The notes under the pieces are model-generated. The model was not told where the DNA came from. It did no database searches and worked only from the letters and a program-made list of their open reading frames with translations. The translations under genes were made by a program, and so were the position numbers. This document shows positions 6,501-12,983 of a stretch of DNA of 12,983 bases, piece after piece (the stretch's first letter is position 1; each line of letters starts with the position of its first letter). Location of the stretch: NCBI GenBank assembly GCA_020852155.1, contig JADZBJ010000346.1, positions 1 through 12,983 of the forward strand, in the 5' to 3' direction. This stretch comes from Saprospiraceae bacterium. Lineage in GTDB: Bacteria > Bacteroidota > Bacteroidia > Chitinophagales > Saprospiraceae.

Positions 6501-9500
6501 GTAGTTGCCCGACAATGACAGGTTGCCAAAATCAGCCAGTTTCATATCCACGCGACCCATACCCGCAAAACCGCCCTGATCTGTGAATCCGCTCAGGCGA
6601 AGTTCGTTGAACCACATTTCGAAGCATTTTTCGCGACCTTCGGGGTCTACGTTTTTAGCGCCGATCATAATGTTTTTGACGTAGCCGAGGTTGGGGTTGC
6701 CGACTACCCTGACTTTATTATCGGGGCGTTCCGGGTCGGATTCTTCGTAAGGCGTACTCAGCGGCCAGTTAGGCAACTGATTCCTGTTGCTTTTCAGGGT
6801 GGTGAAAATTTCGAGCGGGAAGTCAAAATCCATTTCAGGCCTCCATACTTCCAGTTTGTAGGAACGGTCTTCCGGGCTGCCAGTTAACAGTGTTGCGTCA
6901 GAAGGAGTGACTGGAATTTCATACTCGTAGTAGTTGTTCACAAAGTCAGAACCCATACGGATAAAGACTTTCAAATCGCCTTTTTCAAGTTTGTTGTTCC
7001 CTTCGTCGCGACCTTCAGCGTGTACGAACATTTTCACCCGGTCAAACTGGCGCAAGTCCATGTTCAGGGTTTTGAAAATGCCACGTGCATCACAAGAGTC
7101 CAGGCCGCAAACTGTCATTGATAATGCCTGCTCGTTCTGCAAGATGTCCGGGAATGCGCCAACGGAACGTTCACGTTGAATACCATCTGGAATTGTATAG
7201 GAGAATGGCGTGCGCGCAGAGTTTTCTTCTACGCTGACAGCATTGACATCAAAACCTACGGAGCGGTCAAATCCGGCTTCCGGTACGCAACTCAGGTTTT
7301 GTGAATAACGCCTCCATTGGTTGCGGCCCAGTTCGAGGGTTGCGAAGCGGAATGTGGTGCGTTCGGTGAAGCCTTTCCAAAGCATACGCATAAAACGAAT
7401 GCTGCGGAAATCCTGAATACCGCCCACGCCTTCGCGGTTCAGGTAGTCGAGCGGTACTTTGAAGCGATACCAGAGGAAGCGGTCGCCGTTATCGTCCACA
7501 TAATCGCGTACGTCGGTAATGAGGTCTTTCACTTCCGGGTCGTCGCGGTCAATGATTTCCTGTCCACCGGCATCTATTGTTTTGGGCATTGGAATGCGGT
7601 AGCGGAAATATGCTTCAGTTTCATTCAGCGAGTTATCCCGGTTCAGGTCTTCCATGTCGGGGATATTCGTCGCCGACGGGTTGGTGAAGAATGAATTGCC
7701 ACCGCCGGCGTTGTTGTTTTCCGGTGAGTTGCCTTGCGGGTTATTGAATTTGCGGTAGCGTTCCAGCAAACCAGGGCCGCTGCCAGGGCTGCCGAAGCGT
7801 TCGTCGCCGAAGTAAACGAAGTTGTCATTCGACGGGTCGGCAGTCATTTCATTGACCACGTTCAGGGGCAGACCGGATGCGCCGATGGCTGATACCCAGT
7901 CGGCGAAGGTGGCTTTTTCCTGGTCGTCATTCAGGCCGTCAAGGCCGATGTCTTGCAGGGGGCGTTTGGTATTGTCGTTCACGAATGAGTTTACGACAGG
8001 TGGCAGTACCGGTACGCGTCCCCAGGCAGTCGGTACGGTTGGGCCGTCGGGTGTGGTTGGAAGCGCATTTTCAAAAAACTGGCGCGAGTCGCGCATGACG
8101 TCCTCTGAAATCGAACCGAGGTCGAGGTACATTTCACCGGCTTCTGAAATATCGGAACCGTCGCCTTTGTCCATGTATGGGTTGAGCATCCAGAATTCTA
8201 CGAATTCGATATTGCTGGCCTCAAAGTCATTGTTATTGTTCAGGCCGCGCATGAAGCCGGCCCAGCGTGTTTCAGGGCGATTGAGCGAGCCGTCAAGCGA
8301 ACTCAAACCTTCGGAAATGCCGGGATAACCATTCGGCAGATCGAAGTTGTAAGGGCCGCGTTCGCGCGGGTAAATCGTCACGTCGAGTGAACGGAGGTTA
8401 CTTTGTTCCAGTGGCGACAGTTGGCGGTTCGGGAAAATGTCCTGAAACGGAATACGCTTGGAGTAAGGGTTGCTACCATCCACGCCGTCAATAGCGCTGG
8501 GGTCGGCCACGTACCACGACAGACGCGAGCGGTTGACGCCATTACGCAGGTCGTTGGTCAGTTCGCCTTCCGGGAAAAGTGAGGTGTTGCCCTGTGGCGT
8601 CGAAGCGATGATCCAGGAGTTGGCCGGTGTGCCGAGCGGAACGTTGGCCGATGCGCCCTCGAAGTCATCAATGTAAATGGTGGGTTCGCCGCCGAGGTTG
8701 ATGGCGCGGTTGGTCCCCGGGTCAAGTAAGGCTACCTCCGCCTGAGCGGTGATGGTAGAAGCCTCTTTGGTATCGAGGAACGGGATTTTATCCACCAATT
8801 TGGTCAGCCAGGGCGCTTCCTTGGAGATGTTCATATCCAGACCATACACCTTGTTATTGATGGGGTCGTCGCCGAAGTTGACTTTTTGCGTCAATGGGCG
8901 CTCAAACAGGTTCATGAACGTGCCGCCGATGGTGAAGTCCTTGCTGAAATCGTAGTCAAAGCGCGCGCCGATCATGGTGCGGTTCTGGAATCCAAACAAG
9001 GTATTGTCTTCAAAACTGATGCTGACGTTTTGGCCTGATTGCAGTACCGCATCGTTCAGGATGCGCACTTTACCGATGTTATAATCTACGATATAGTCGC
9101 GGCCTTCTATCATCTGAATGGCGCCTGCGCTCACGCGTACGGAACCGGGAGGCAGGTTGAAAGTACCGAGAGAAATTTCGGAGTTGGACGTGCTTTTGTA
9201 ACTGCCTTTGAGGGTAAAACGGTTAAGTTGCTGGAATTCGCGGGCACGAAACAGCGTACTGTCATACAGTTGAGGATAGATATACTGTGCAGCGAGTTGA
9301 TTTGTGCCGCCTGCGTCCAGAATCTTCTTTTGCAGGTAACTGCCAAAAGGTTCCAAAACCGGGAACATCACACGACCTGTACGTTGGTTGAAGGTCAGGC
9401 CGGGCACATAGTCAAAACGGCCATCTGCTCCGGGGTCATTTTGAAGGTTCAGGTTGTCGAGGTTAAACACCTGCAAGAGTGGACGTGCAGAAAGTGAAGA

Positions 9501-11288
9501 CGGAAATGTGGTGTTCCCGTCGCCGCCCAGAAAGCGTTTTTGGCCTTTGCCCGGGTCTTCATAGAAGATGTCAAAGACGAATTCGTTCGGGTCAACATTG
9601 GCAGCGCCGACAGCATAGACGTTTTTCATCATCAAATCCCAGATCGGGAATTGAACGTTGGCGGTTGTGCTTTTCAACATCTTGACAATCAGTACGTTCT
9701 GATTGAGCGAGTCGCCTACGGGCACGTCGCTGGTGAATTCACCGACCTTGTGCGGTTCGCCATTGTAGGTGTATTCATACGCTACGCCAACTACCTGGTC
9801 AGGTTGTACATTCAGGTTAATGCTGACAAAACCGAGGTCTTCACTGAAAGAGTATTCCTGCGGCGAGAGCAAGCGTGCGCGTACTTTTTCAAAGTCGCGG
9901 ATTTGCTTCATCGCTGAATCCGGTTGTGGCGCCGGCAATCCGCGCAGGGAGCCGATGATGCGGTCAGAAAAACGGAAGGAAGAATCCTGTCCCAGCGCAT
10001 CGAGGATGGCCGGATATAGATCGTTGTTTTTATTATCAGCCAGGCCCTTGCCTTTGATGTCCTTTTGCGGAGGGCTAACCAGCCCGAATTGTCGGCGGAG
10101 TGGTTCTGGCTCTGCGAGGTCGGCAATAGCGGCGATGTCGCGGGTATCGGTGGTTTGGAGTTTGTCGTTGGTGATCCAGACTTCGAGGCGTGTAATTCGG
10201 AACAGCGATTGTGGTACCGGGAGGCAGCTCATGGCTGGCTCGAAGTTGCCGCGGTTCCAGTGGCTCAGGAAGAAGTGGCGGTTTTCGTCGTATTCGTCGG
10301 CGGGTTTTTCAAAAACTTGTAAAGACGATCCGCCTTGTACGTTCAGGTTTTGCTGTTTGGAGCGTTGCTGGCTGGCCAAAAGGGTCGTGCGCAAGTGGCC
10401 GAATTTCATATCCACTTTTACGCCAAACAGATTTTGCGCGCCTTTAATCAGGTTAGAGCGCAGGGGCATGGATACGTTACCGGCCTGAATGCCCTGGATA
10501 ATTTCGTCTTCGGAGAAATTTTTCGGGTCGTAGTTCAATTTCATCTGATTGTCGAAATCGAACGTAGCCTGTGTGTTGTAGTTAAAATTCAGGTTGAGTT
10601 TTTCACCGATTTTACCCTGTGCGCTCATGTTGATGTCCATATCGAAATCGAAGTTCGTCTGGCGCTGCTGGCGAAGGGTAAGGATAGGGTTTTCCAGTTT
10701 CTGGTAGTCCACCCCAAAGGTCAGGTTGATGTTGCCCTGAGGTTTGATATCCACGTTGGTGCCACCGAAAAGGCGGTCAATCAGTGAATTTTGAATGTCG
10801 AATTTGGCAATCGGGTCAACGATACCGCCGGTGCTTTTTTTGCCGGGTGTGACGACGCCTTGCAGGCGGTCGAAATACTCCTGTTGCTGCTGTTTGTCGC
10901 GCCAGCGGACGTACTCTTCGAACGTCATATAGGTGGGCGCGCGGTAGTATTCGTCGCCGATTTTTTCAAAAAGGATATAGGAATTGGTCACAGGGTCGTA
11001 TTCCACCACCTGTTCAATGGCCTTTGGGTCGGCCAGGTCAACCGGATTTTTGTTCGGATTGGTGATAAAATCGCCATAACGATCGCGCAGTGGCGGACTG
11101 GTATCGCGCAGCGCGGCGGCGCTGTGCAGGGCCTCAGTCATGTCGTATTCGACAGCCACGGGGCGCGGCCCATCGGGAAACAACAGCGTGAAGACGCGGT
11201 GTGGAATTCGGTTTTCGGCTGTGAAAGCAGACAAAAAACCGATAGAGAGCAAACCAAAGGCAGCAAATAGGCTATTCCTCATTTTCAT
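3573..11288 (-). CDS. sprA: SprA, outer-membrane translocon of the type IX secretion system (gliding motility protein)
   Basis: SprA (Sov in Porphyromonas) is the giant 36-strand beta-barrel through which type IX substrates with C-terminal sorting domains leave the cell; in gliding relatives it is needed to export SprB-type adhesins. This copy has 2571 residues against about 2400 in Flavobacterium johnsoniae. A signal peptide is visible (MRNSLFAAFGLLSIGFLSAF); Met1 or Met3 could be the start, both in an AT-rich leader without Shine-Dalgarno. Recognisable family segments include LTFGVDYQKLENPILTLRQQ near the N-terminus, IYIDDFEGA in the middle and EVRDDITVNHRLDL near the C-terminus, with alternating beta-strand sequence to a terminal Phe-Ser-Leu-Ser-Lys. 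Two EF-hand-like acidic loops are present: D1117-GLNDDQE and D1214-LNRDNSLNETE. The extra length is mainly two low-complexity insertions, residues about 1970-2077 and 2449-2485. The frame is intact throughout. It is transcribed alone, divergent from tryptophan 2,3-dioxygenase, and no other type IX gene is in the window. Confidence 0.97.
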   Translation of the reverse strand: MKMRNSLFAAFGLLSIGFLSAFTAENRIPHRVFTLLFPDGPRPVAVEYDMTEALHSAAALRDTSPPLRDRYGDFITNPNKNPVDLADPKAIEQVVEYDPVTNSYILFEKIGDEYYRAPTYMTFEEYVRWRDKQQQQEYFDRLQGVVTPGKKSTGGIVDPIAKFDIQNSLIDRLFGGTNVDIKPQGNINLTFGVDYQKLENPILTLRQQRQTNFDFDMDINMSAQGKIGEKLNLNFNYNTQATFDFDNQMKLNYDPKNFSEDEIIQGIQAGNVSMPLRSNLIKGAQNLFGVKVDMKFGHLRTTLLASQQRSKQQNLNVQGGSSLQVFEKPADEYDENRHFFLSHWNRGNFEPAMSCLPVPQSLFRITRLEVWITNDKLQTTDTRDIAAIADLAEPEPLRRQFGLVSPPQKDIKGKGLADNKNNDLYPAILDALGQDSSFRFSDRIIGSLRGLPAPQPDSAMKQIRDFEKVRARLLSPQEYSFSEDLGFVSINLNVQPDQVVGVAYEYTYNGEPHKVGEFTSDVPVGDSLNQNVLIVKMLKSTTANVQFPIWDLMMKNVYAVGAANVDPNEFVFDIFYEDPGKGQKRFLGGDGNTTFPSSLSARPLLQVFNLDNLNLQNDPGADGRFDYVPGLTFNQRTGRVMFPVLEPFGSYLQKKILDAGGTNQLAAQYIYPQLYDSTLFRAREFQQLNRFTLKGSYKSTSNSEISLGTFNLPPGSVRVSAGAIQMIEGRDYIVDYNIGKVRILNDAVLQSGQNVSISFEDNTLFGFQNRTMIGARFDYDFSKDFTIGGTFMNLFERPLTQKVNFGDDPINNKVYGLDMNISKEAPWLTKLVDKIPFLDTKEASTITAQAEVALLDPGTNRAINLGGEPTIYIDDFEGASANVPLGTPANSWIIASTPQGNTSLFPEGELTNDLRNGVNRSRLSWYVADPSAIDGVDGSNPYSKRIPFQDIFPNRQLSPLEQSNLRSLDVTIYPRERGPYNFDLPNGYPGISEGLSSLDGSLNRPETRWAGFMRGLNNNNDFEASNIEFVEFWMLNPYMDKGDGSDISEAGEMYLDLGSISEDVMRDSRQFFENALPTTPDGPTVPTAWGRVPVLPPVVNSFVNDNTKRPLQDIGLDGLNDDQEKATFADWVSAIGASGLPLNVVNEMTADPSNDNFVYFGDERFGSPGSGPGLLERYRKFNNPQGNSPENNNAGGGNSFFTNPSATNIPDMEDLNRDNSLNETEAYFRYRIPMPKTIDAGGQEIIDRDDPEVKDLITDVRDYVDDNGDRFLWYRFKVPLDYLNREGVGGIQDFRSIRFMRMLWKGFTERTTFRFATLELGRNQWRRYSQNLSCVPEAGFDRSVGFDVNAVSVEENSARTPFSYTIPDGIQRERSVGAFPDILQNEQALSMTVCGLDSCDARGIFKTLNMDLRQFDRVKMFVHAEGRDEGNNKLEKGDLKVFIRMGSDFVNNYYEYEIPVTPSDATLLTGSPEDRSYKLEVWRPEMDFDFPLEIFTTLKSNRNQLPNWPLSTPYEESDPERPDNKVRVVGNPNLGYVKNIMIGAKNVDPEGREKCFEMWFNELRLSGFTDQGGFAGMGRVDMKLADFGNLSLSGNYSSIGYGSIEQKVVQRQREEIIQYDVSTNMELGKFFGEKAGIKLPLLVQYSNTTKNPEYDPYDLDIKLKDKLDRETDATKRRDIREKAQDVSVTKGYNFTNVRKERKGSARKVPLPWNIENFSLSYGYTERTQRTPFIQLADQDQYKGALDWQYNTGIKPISPFKKAIKKDKYLKFITDFNLNPIPNSYGFNTNLERFSSVTTYRFAGEDPKLNTYYNRRFTWDRNYDLGWDIAKSLRFNFDATARSIIDEPLQFNNDGTEVTREQRRDSIVTNLRKLGRPKNYNHTASLNWTLPFKSIPMMDFVTMKASYTAGYTWTAQSLKLQNMDAGTYANIANERNLGHVIQNNNTRQINGDLNFETLYNKSKYLSKINRGGSGAAGPGGKGGRNNSGPGGRGADPETGGGPGGLPGGGPGALPGGKGKDGKIADSRDKAAGKDGKGKDSAGKTGAPGSDPGTAGSPDDPASAGGAIGTAGKGKKAKGDRQPSLAERIALRPLMLVRKARFNYTENLSTVVPGFTPETKLMGLSEGFSAPGWAFVAGIQPKSEWLDDAASKGWITHRPELNQQVMRNYTQTFDVGLTVEPFKDFRVEVTANRQYSRNSTELFKDTISALGSENVFFDHRAQRDLGSFTTSYFALQTLFNNDINGLFDKYSENRKIISKRLGVEAGNTDDHEKDEGYVYGYGKIHQEVLIPSFISAYTNKDPNTVGLDIFKTLPAPNWKLTYNGLSKVGKLSKVFSSIQIAHGYKGTMTVNQYNTDLFYEPATPYTVDELNYNYIARFEIPQVVINEQFAPLFSVDVKLKNEMTFKADYKKSRTLALSFIDYQLAETRSTSYTGGFGYRMKNVNIPFLTGKKALKAKAKSSKKKKKKTPPPGTTTPPAPGGTTPTQGNDLNFKFDFEVRDDITVNHRLDLPVEAEPTRGARTISINPSVEYALSQRLKLRLFTDYRKTVPKTSQSFPITTINGGVTVQFSLSK
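3834..3944 (-). repeat. Lys-rich and Pro/Thr-rich loop near the SprA C-terminus
   Basis: This covers residues about 2449-2485. A run of six Lys inside a basic segment (KAKSSKKKKKKTPPPG) is followed by Pro/Thr/Gly repeats (TTTPPAPGGTTPTQ) just before the conserved NDLNFKFDFEVRDDITV. The Lys run is encoded by a purine-only AAG/AAA tract. It is presumably a flexible loop or turn between the last barrel strands; which side of the membrane it faces cannot be told from sequence. Confidence 0.8.
5058..5381 (-). repeat. Gly/Pro-rich then Lys/Asp/Gly-rich insertion in SprA
   Basis: This covers SprA residues about 1970-2077. The first half is Gly/Pro-rich with repeated GPGG and PGG blocks (for example GPGGRGADPETGGGPGGLPG), loosely collagen-like but without strict Gly-x-y periodicity. 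The second half is rich in Lys, Asp, Gly and Ala (KGKDGKIADSRDKAAGKDG). It lies between the normal beta-strand segments ending LSKIN and starting PSLAERIALRPL, so it is likely a disordered loop between barrel strands. The exact boundaries are judged from composition. Confidence 0.85.
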
Positions 11289-11345
11289 AAAAAAATATAG
11301 TAGCGCCGGGTCTTTCCGGAAAAAGCAGGTTGGTGTATCCAGTAT

Positions 11346-11359
11346 GGACGTTTACGTCC
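11346..11359. repeat. small perfect palindrome in the sprA/dioxygenase divergent region
   Basis: GGACGT (11346-11351) and ACGTCC (11354-11359) are separated by TT. The site lies 58 bases upstream of the sprA start codon and about 157 bases upstream of the dioxygenase start. It could be an operator for a dimeric regulator, a leader hairpin of sprA, or chance. Apart from this and the -7 element reported separately, I see nothing I can name in the 227-bp divergent region. Confidence 0.35.
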
Positions 11360-11470
11360 TGTGAATCAGGCCGAAATGACGCGTTCCACGGCTGGCAGGT
11401 TGCCCGGCAAAGGGTATCTTTTTCCCCGAAGTCAAGTTCTCCGATAGCAGCATTTATCTGTATCGTGCTC

Positions 11471-11478
11471 TACCTTTG
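11471..11478 (+). promoter_or_regulatory. Bacteroidota-type -7 promoter element for tryptophan 2,3-dioxygenase
   Basis: TACCTTTG is an exact match to the TAnnTTTG -7 consensus used by the primary sigma factor of Bacteroidota. It lies 37 bases upstream of the dioxygenase ATG, giving an expected leader of roughly 30 bases. I find no clear TTG-type -33 element at the usual distance, so the assignment rests on one motif. Confidence 0.5.
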
Positions 11479-11515
11479 CCTGTGACAGCCCTGTACCTAC
11501 ACACCAACTTCTTTT

Positions 11516-12451
11516 ATGCATACACAAATCAATGACGATCTGATTCGCCGGGTCGAAGAAAAATTCGAGGCCATCGGCCAAAATCCTTCTACACACCTCG
11601 AAGGACTTGTCTGGGCAAAACCCATCACATACTGGGATTATATTCACACTGACGCGCTGCTCAGCCTGCAAATTCAGCGCACCAATCAGCCGGATGAAAT
11701 GGTGTTTATCATGTACCACCAGATCAATGAACTGTTGTTCAAAATGATTCTCTGGGAAATACAGCAAGTGTCTGATTGCCAGGAACTTACTACGGCTTTT
11801 TTTGCCGAAAAACTCACCCGAATCAGTCGTTATTTTGATATGTTGTCCAGTTCGTTCGACATCATGGGCGATGGCATGGAGGTGGAGCAATACATGAAAT
11901 TCAGGAATACGCTCACCCCGGCCAGCGGATTTCAAAGCGCGCAGTACCGACTGATTGAATTCTGTTCGACCGATTTGATTAACCTCATTGATTATCGTTT
12001 CAGGGCAACGATTGATCGCAATACGCCTTACGAACATGCCTACGATCATTTGTACTGGCAAGCAGCAGGAAAAAACCACGCCACAGGCGAAAAAACAACC
12101 CTGATTCAACTATTTGAGCAGCGTTACAAGGCAGAATTTTTGAGGGTTATGGAGGCGTATAATCAAAAGAATCTTTGGGCGCGTTTTCGACTGCTGCCGG
12201 AAGAAGATCGCCAGAATCCGCAGCTGGTTGCGGCCATGCGGCACTATGATTATACCGTAAATATCACTTGGGTCATGGCGCACTATCACGCTGCAGAGAA
12301 ATACTTAGAAAGCAAGGGCCAACCCGCAGCGGCCACCGGCGGCAGTGAATGGAAAAAATATATGCTGCCGAGATACCAGCGCCGCATCTTTTTCCCGGAG
12401 TTATGGACGGAAGAAGAACTGGCCAACTGGGGCGATCAGACCCCGGCCTGA
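11516..12451 (+). CDS. kynA: tryptophan 2,3-dioxygenase
   Basis: This heme enzyme inserts both oxygen atoms of O2 into the indole ring of L-tryptophan, giving N-formylkynurenine, the first step of the kynurenine pathway. It is a soluble cytoplasmic protein, normally a homotetramer. The 311 residues are near the usual size. Active-site segments known from the Xanthomonas enzyme can be aligned by eye: F64 and H68 in DEMVFIMYHQINEL (the distal-side His), Y126 and R130 in YMKFRNTLTPASGFQSAQYR (Arg binds the substrate carboxylate), the probable axial heme ligand H258 in WVMAHYHAAEKYL, and T274 in ATGGSEWKKYMLPR before FFPELW. The stretch between H258 and T274 is two residues longer than in Xanthomonas by my count. 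The ATG at 11516 follows a T-rich leader with no Shine-Dalgarno; a -7 element lies 37 bases upstream. No other kynurenine-pathway gene is adjacent, so its role (catabolism or NAD-related supply) cannot be read from context. Confidence 0.95.
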   Translation: MHTQINDDLIRRVEEKFEAIGQNPSTHLEGLVWAKPITYWDYIHTDALLSLQIQRTNQPDEMVFIMYHQINELLFKMILWEIQQVSDCQELTTAFFAEKLTRISRYFDMLSSSFDIMGDGMEVEQYMKFRNTLTPASGFQSAQYRLIEFCSTDLINLIDYRFRATIDRNTPYEHAYDHLYWQAAGKNHATGEKTTLIQLFEQRYKAEFLRVMEAYNQKNLWARFRLLPEEDRQNPQLVAAMRHYDYTVNITWVMAHYHAAEKYLESKGQPAAATGGSEWKKYMLPRYQRRIFFPELWTEEELANWGDQTPA

Positions 12452-12467
12452 TGCCTATGCCGGTTTT
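12443..12467 (+). terminator. weak hairpin overlapping the end of the dioxygenase gene
   Basis: CCGGC (12443-12447) and GCCGG (12459-12463) form an all-GC 5-bp stem with an 11-nt loop, followed by TTTT (12464-12467). The left arm lies in the last codons of the dioxygenase gene. The short stem and long loop make it a marginal terminator. Confidence 0.35.
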
Positions 12468-12563
12468 ATGTGAAAATATTTTTTGAGTGAAAGTTGGTTT
12501 GATGTGCCGATTGTCCTTATCATTGCGTGTAATTCGTTCTGGTATAATAATTTTATTTTGAAA

Positions 12564-12839
12564 ATGGAATACATGCAGCACACTAACCACGAGCATCAGG
12601 TTGAAAATCGCACTGAAAATGCAGCAGCTACTTCAGCCACATCCCTGAAAAATCAACGGCTGATGAACGATGCCAAATACTGGCTATGCGGCGGTGTCGG
12701 TTTGTTGGCTACCAGCTTCGGCGTCAATTTCCTGTTGGCTGACAGCGCAGCAACAGACACCATCACGACCAGTATGTACATCATGACGACACTGGGATCT
12801 ATTTGCCTGACAAAGGCTTTGGTGAATATTTTTAATTAA
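12564..12839 (+). CDS. small two-helix membrane protein of unknown function
   Basis: I do not recognise this 91-residue protein. The ATG at 12564 (MEYMQHTNHEHQ) is preferred. The frame stays open upstream to a TTG at 12483, but that segment lies within the intergenic AT-rich stretch and would add an unusual hydrophobic leader. A second ATG at 12573 is also possible. The first 35 or so residues are polar and rich in His, Glu, Asn and Thr. Two hydrophobic segments follow: YWLCGGVGLLATSFGVNFLL and, after a short polar turn (ADSAATDTITT), SMYIMTTLGSICLTKALVNI, ending at Asn. The layout predicts a hairpin-like inner-membrane protein with a polar N-terminal tail. A TATAAT lies at 12543-12548, and a strong hairpin follows the gene, so it is probably its own transcription unit. 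Neighbouring genes give no clue to function. Confidence 0.7.
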   Translation: MEYMQHTNHEHQVENRTENAAATSATSLKNQRLMNDAKYWLCGGVGLLATSFGVNFLLADSAATDTITTSMYIMTTLGSICLTKALVNIFN

Positions 12840-12847
12840 ATACCTGG

Positions 12848-12862
12848 CAGAATATTATTCTG
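12848..12862. repeat. 15-bp palindrome after the small membrane protein gene
   Basis: CAGAATATTATTCTG is a perfect odd-length palindrome with 7-bp arms around a central T, starting 8 bases after the stop codon. It could be a binding site or part of the transcript end; the AT-rich context makes chance possible. Confidence 0.3.
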
Positions 12863-12893
12863 TAAATATTTTGCTTTACATATCCGAATAATT

Positions 12894-12938
12894 GAAATCC
12901 CGGACGTGCTTTCCAAGTGCGTCCGGGATTTCGGTTTT
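12894..12938 (+). terminator. strong intrinsic terminator hairpin
   Basis: GAAATCCCGGACG (12894-12906) pairs perfectly over 13 bp with CGTCCGGGATTTC (12920-12932). A further five pairs (two of them G-T) reach a 3-nt loop, giving a stem of up to 18 bp. GGTTTTG follows on the plus strand. It lies 54 bases after the stop of the small membrane protein gene and is the likely end of that transcript; on the minus strand it could also act on a gene beyond the window. Confidence 0.8.
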
Positions 12939-12983
12939 GTGAATTTTCAACAAAATAAAATAGCGCCCAATCGTCACACATGA

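Noticed and set aside
9039..9497. Long open frames on the plus strand antisense to sprA (also 5706-6302, 7822-8328, 9769-10488, 10335-10787 and 10791-11270)
   Set aside because: They lie wholly inside the intact sprA gene, show no recognisable motifs or signal sequences, and are what the codon bias of a 7.7-kb gene produces on the opposite strand.
11432..12109. 225-codon minus-strand frame overlapping tryptophan 2,3-dioxygenase
   Set aside because: The plus-strand gene is unmistakable; the antisense product has no family features and would start inside the dioxygenase gene.
12483..12563. Upstream extension of the small membrane protein to the TTG at 12483
   Set aside because: It needs a rare start codon and covers the AT-rich intergenic stretch that includes the TATAAT; the ATG at 12564 gives a more ordinary N-terminus.
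12956..12983. Start of another gene at the right edge
   Set aside because: The sequence ends in an AT-rich stretch with no open frame long enough to judge.

Overview
The window is a chromosomal stretch from a member of the Bacteroidota. The strongest evidence is a very large sprA gene (the outer-membrane translocon of the type IX secretion system, a system found only in this phylum). Supporting this, start codons have AT-rich leaders without Shine-Dalgarno sequences, and a TAnnTTTG-type -7 element precedes one gene. A Saprospira/Lewinella-like lineage is possible, but that placement is only an impression.

Layout. (1) 2-817 (+) is the 3' part of ftsY, the GTPase receptor of the signal recognition particle; its N-terminus lies outside the window. 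(2) 903-1643 (+) is a REP-associated tyrosine transposase (RAYT, TnpA-REP) broken by one in-frame TAA. Its middle part carries three kinds of GC-rich repeat: a 24-bp tandem repeat, a GTAG-headed REP-like palindrome, and a GAC/CGC triplet tract. All three keep the reading frame open. (3) 1787-3436 (+) is an exported serine hydrolase with a class C beta-lactamase-like fold and an unassigned N-terminal domain, preceded by a strong hairpin. (4) 3437-3572 is a convergent gap holding two large hairpins. (5) 3573-11288 (-) is sprA, 2571 codons, with a Gly/Pro-rich insertion of about 108 residues and a Lys/Pro/Thr-rich loop near the C-terminus. (6) 11289-11515 is a divergent intergenic region. (7) 11516-12451 (+) is tryptophan 2,3-dioxygenase. 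(8) 12564-12839 (+) encodes a small two-helix membrane protein of unknown function, followed by a strong hairpin terminator.

The genes do not form one pathway. FtsY (insertion of proteins into the inner membrane) and SprA (protein export through the outer membrane) both serve the cell envelope but are not co-transcribed here. Tryptophan 2,3-dioxygenase starts the kynurenine route, and no other gene of that route is in the window. The part most worth a second look is the RAYT locus, where palindromes resembling the element's own REP substrates sit inside its reading frame. I see no convincing new multi-gene system. The long open frames antisense to sprA and to the dioxygenase look like by-products of codon bias.
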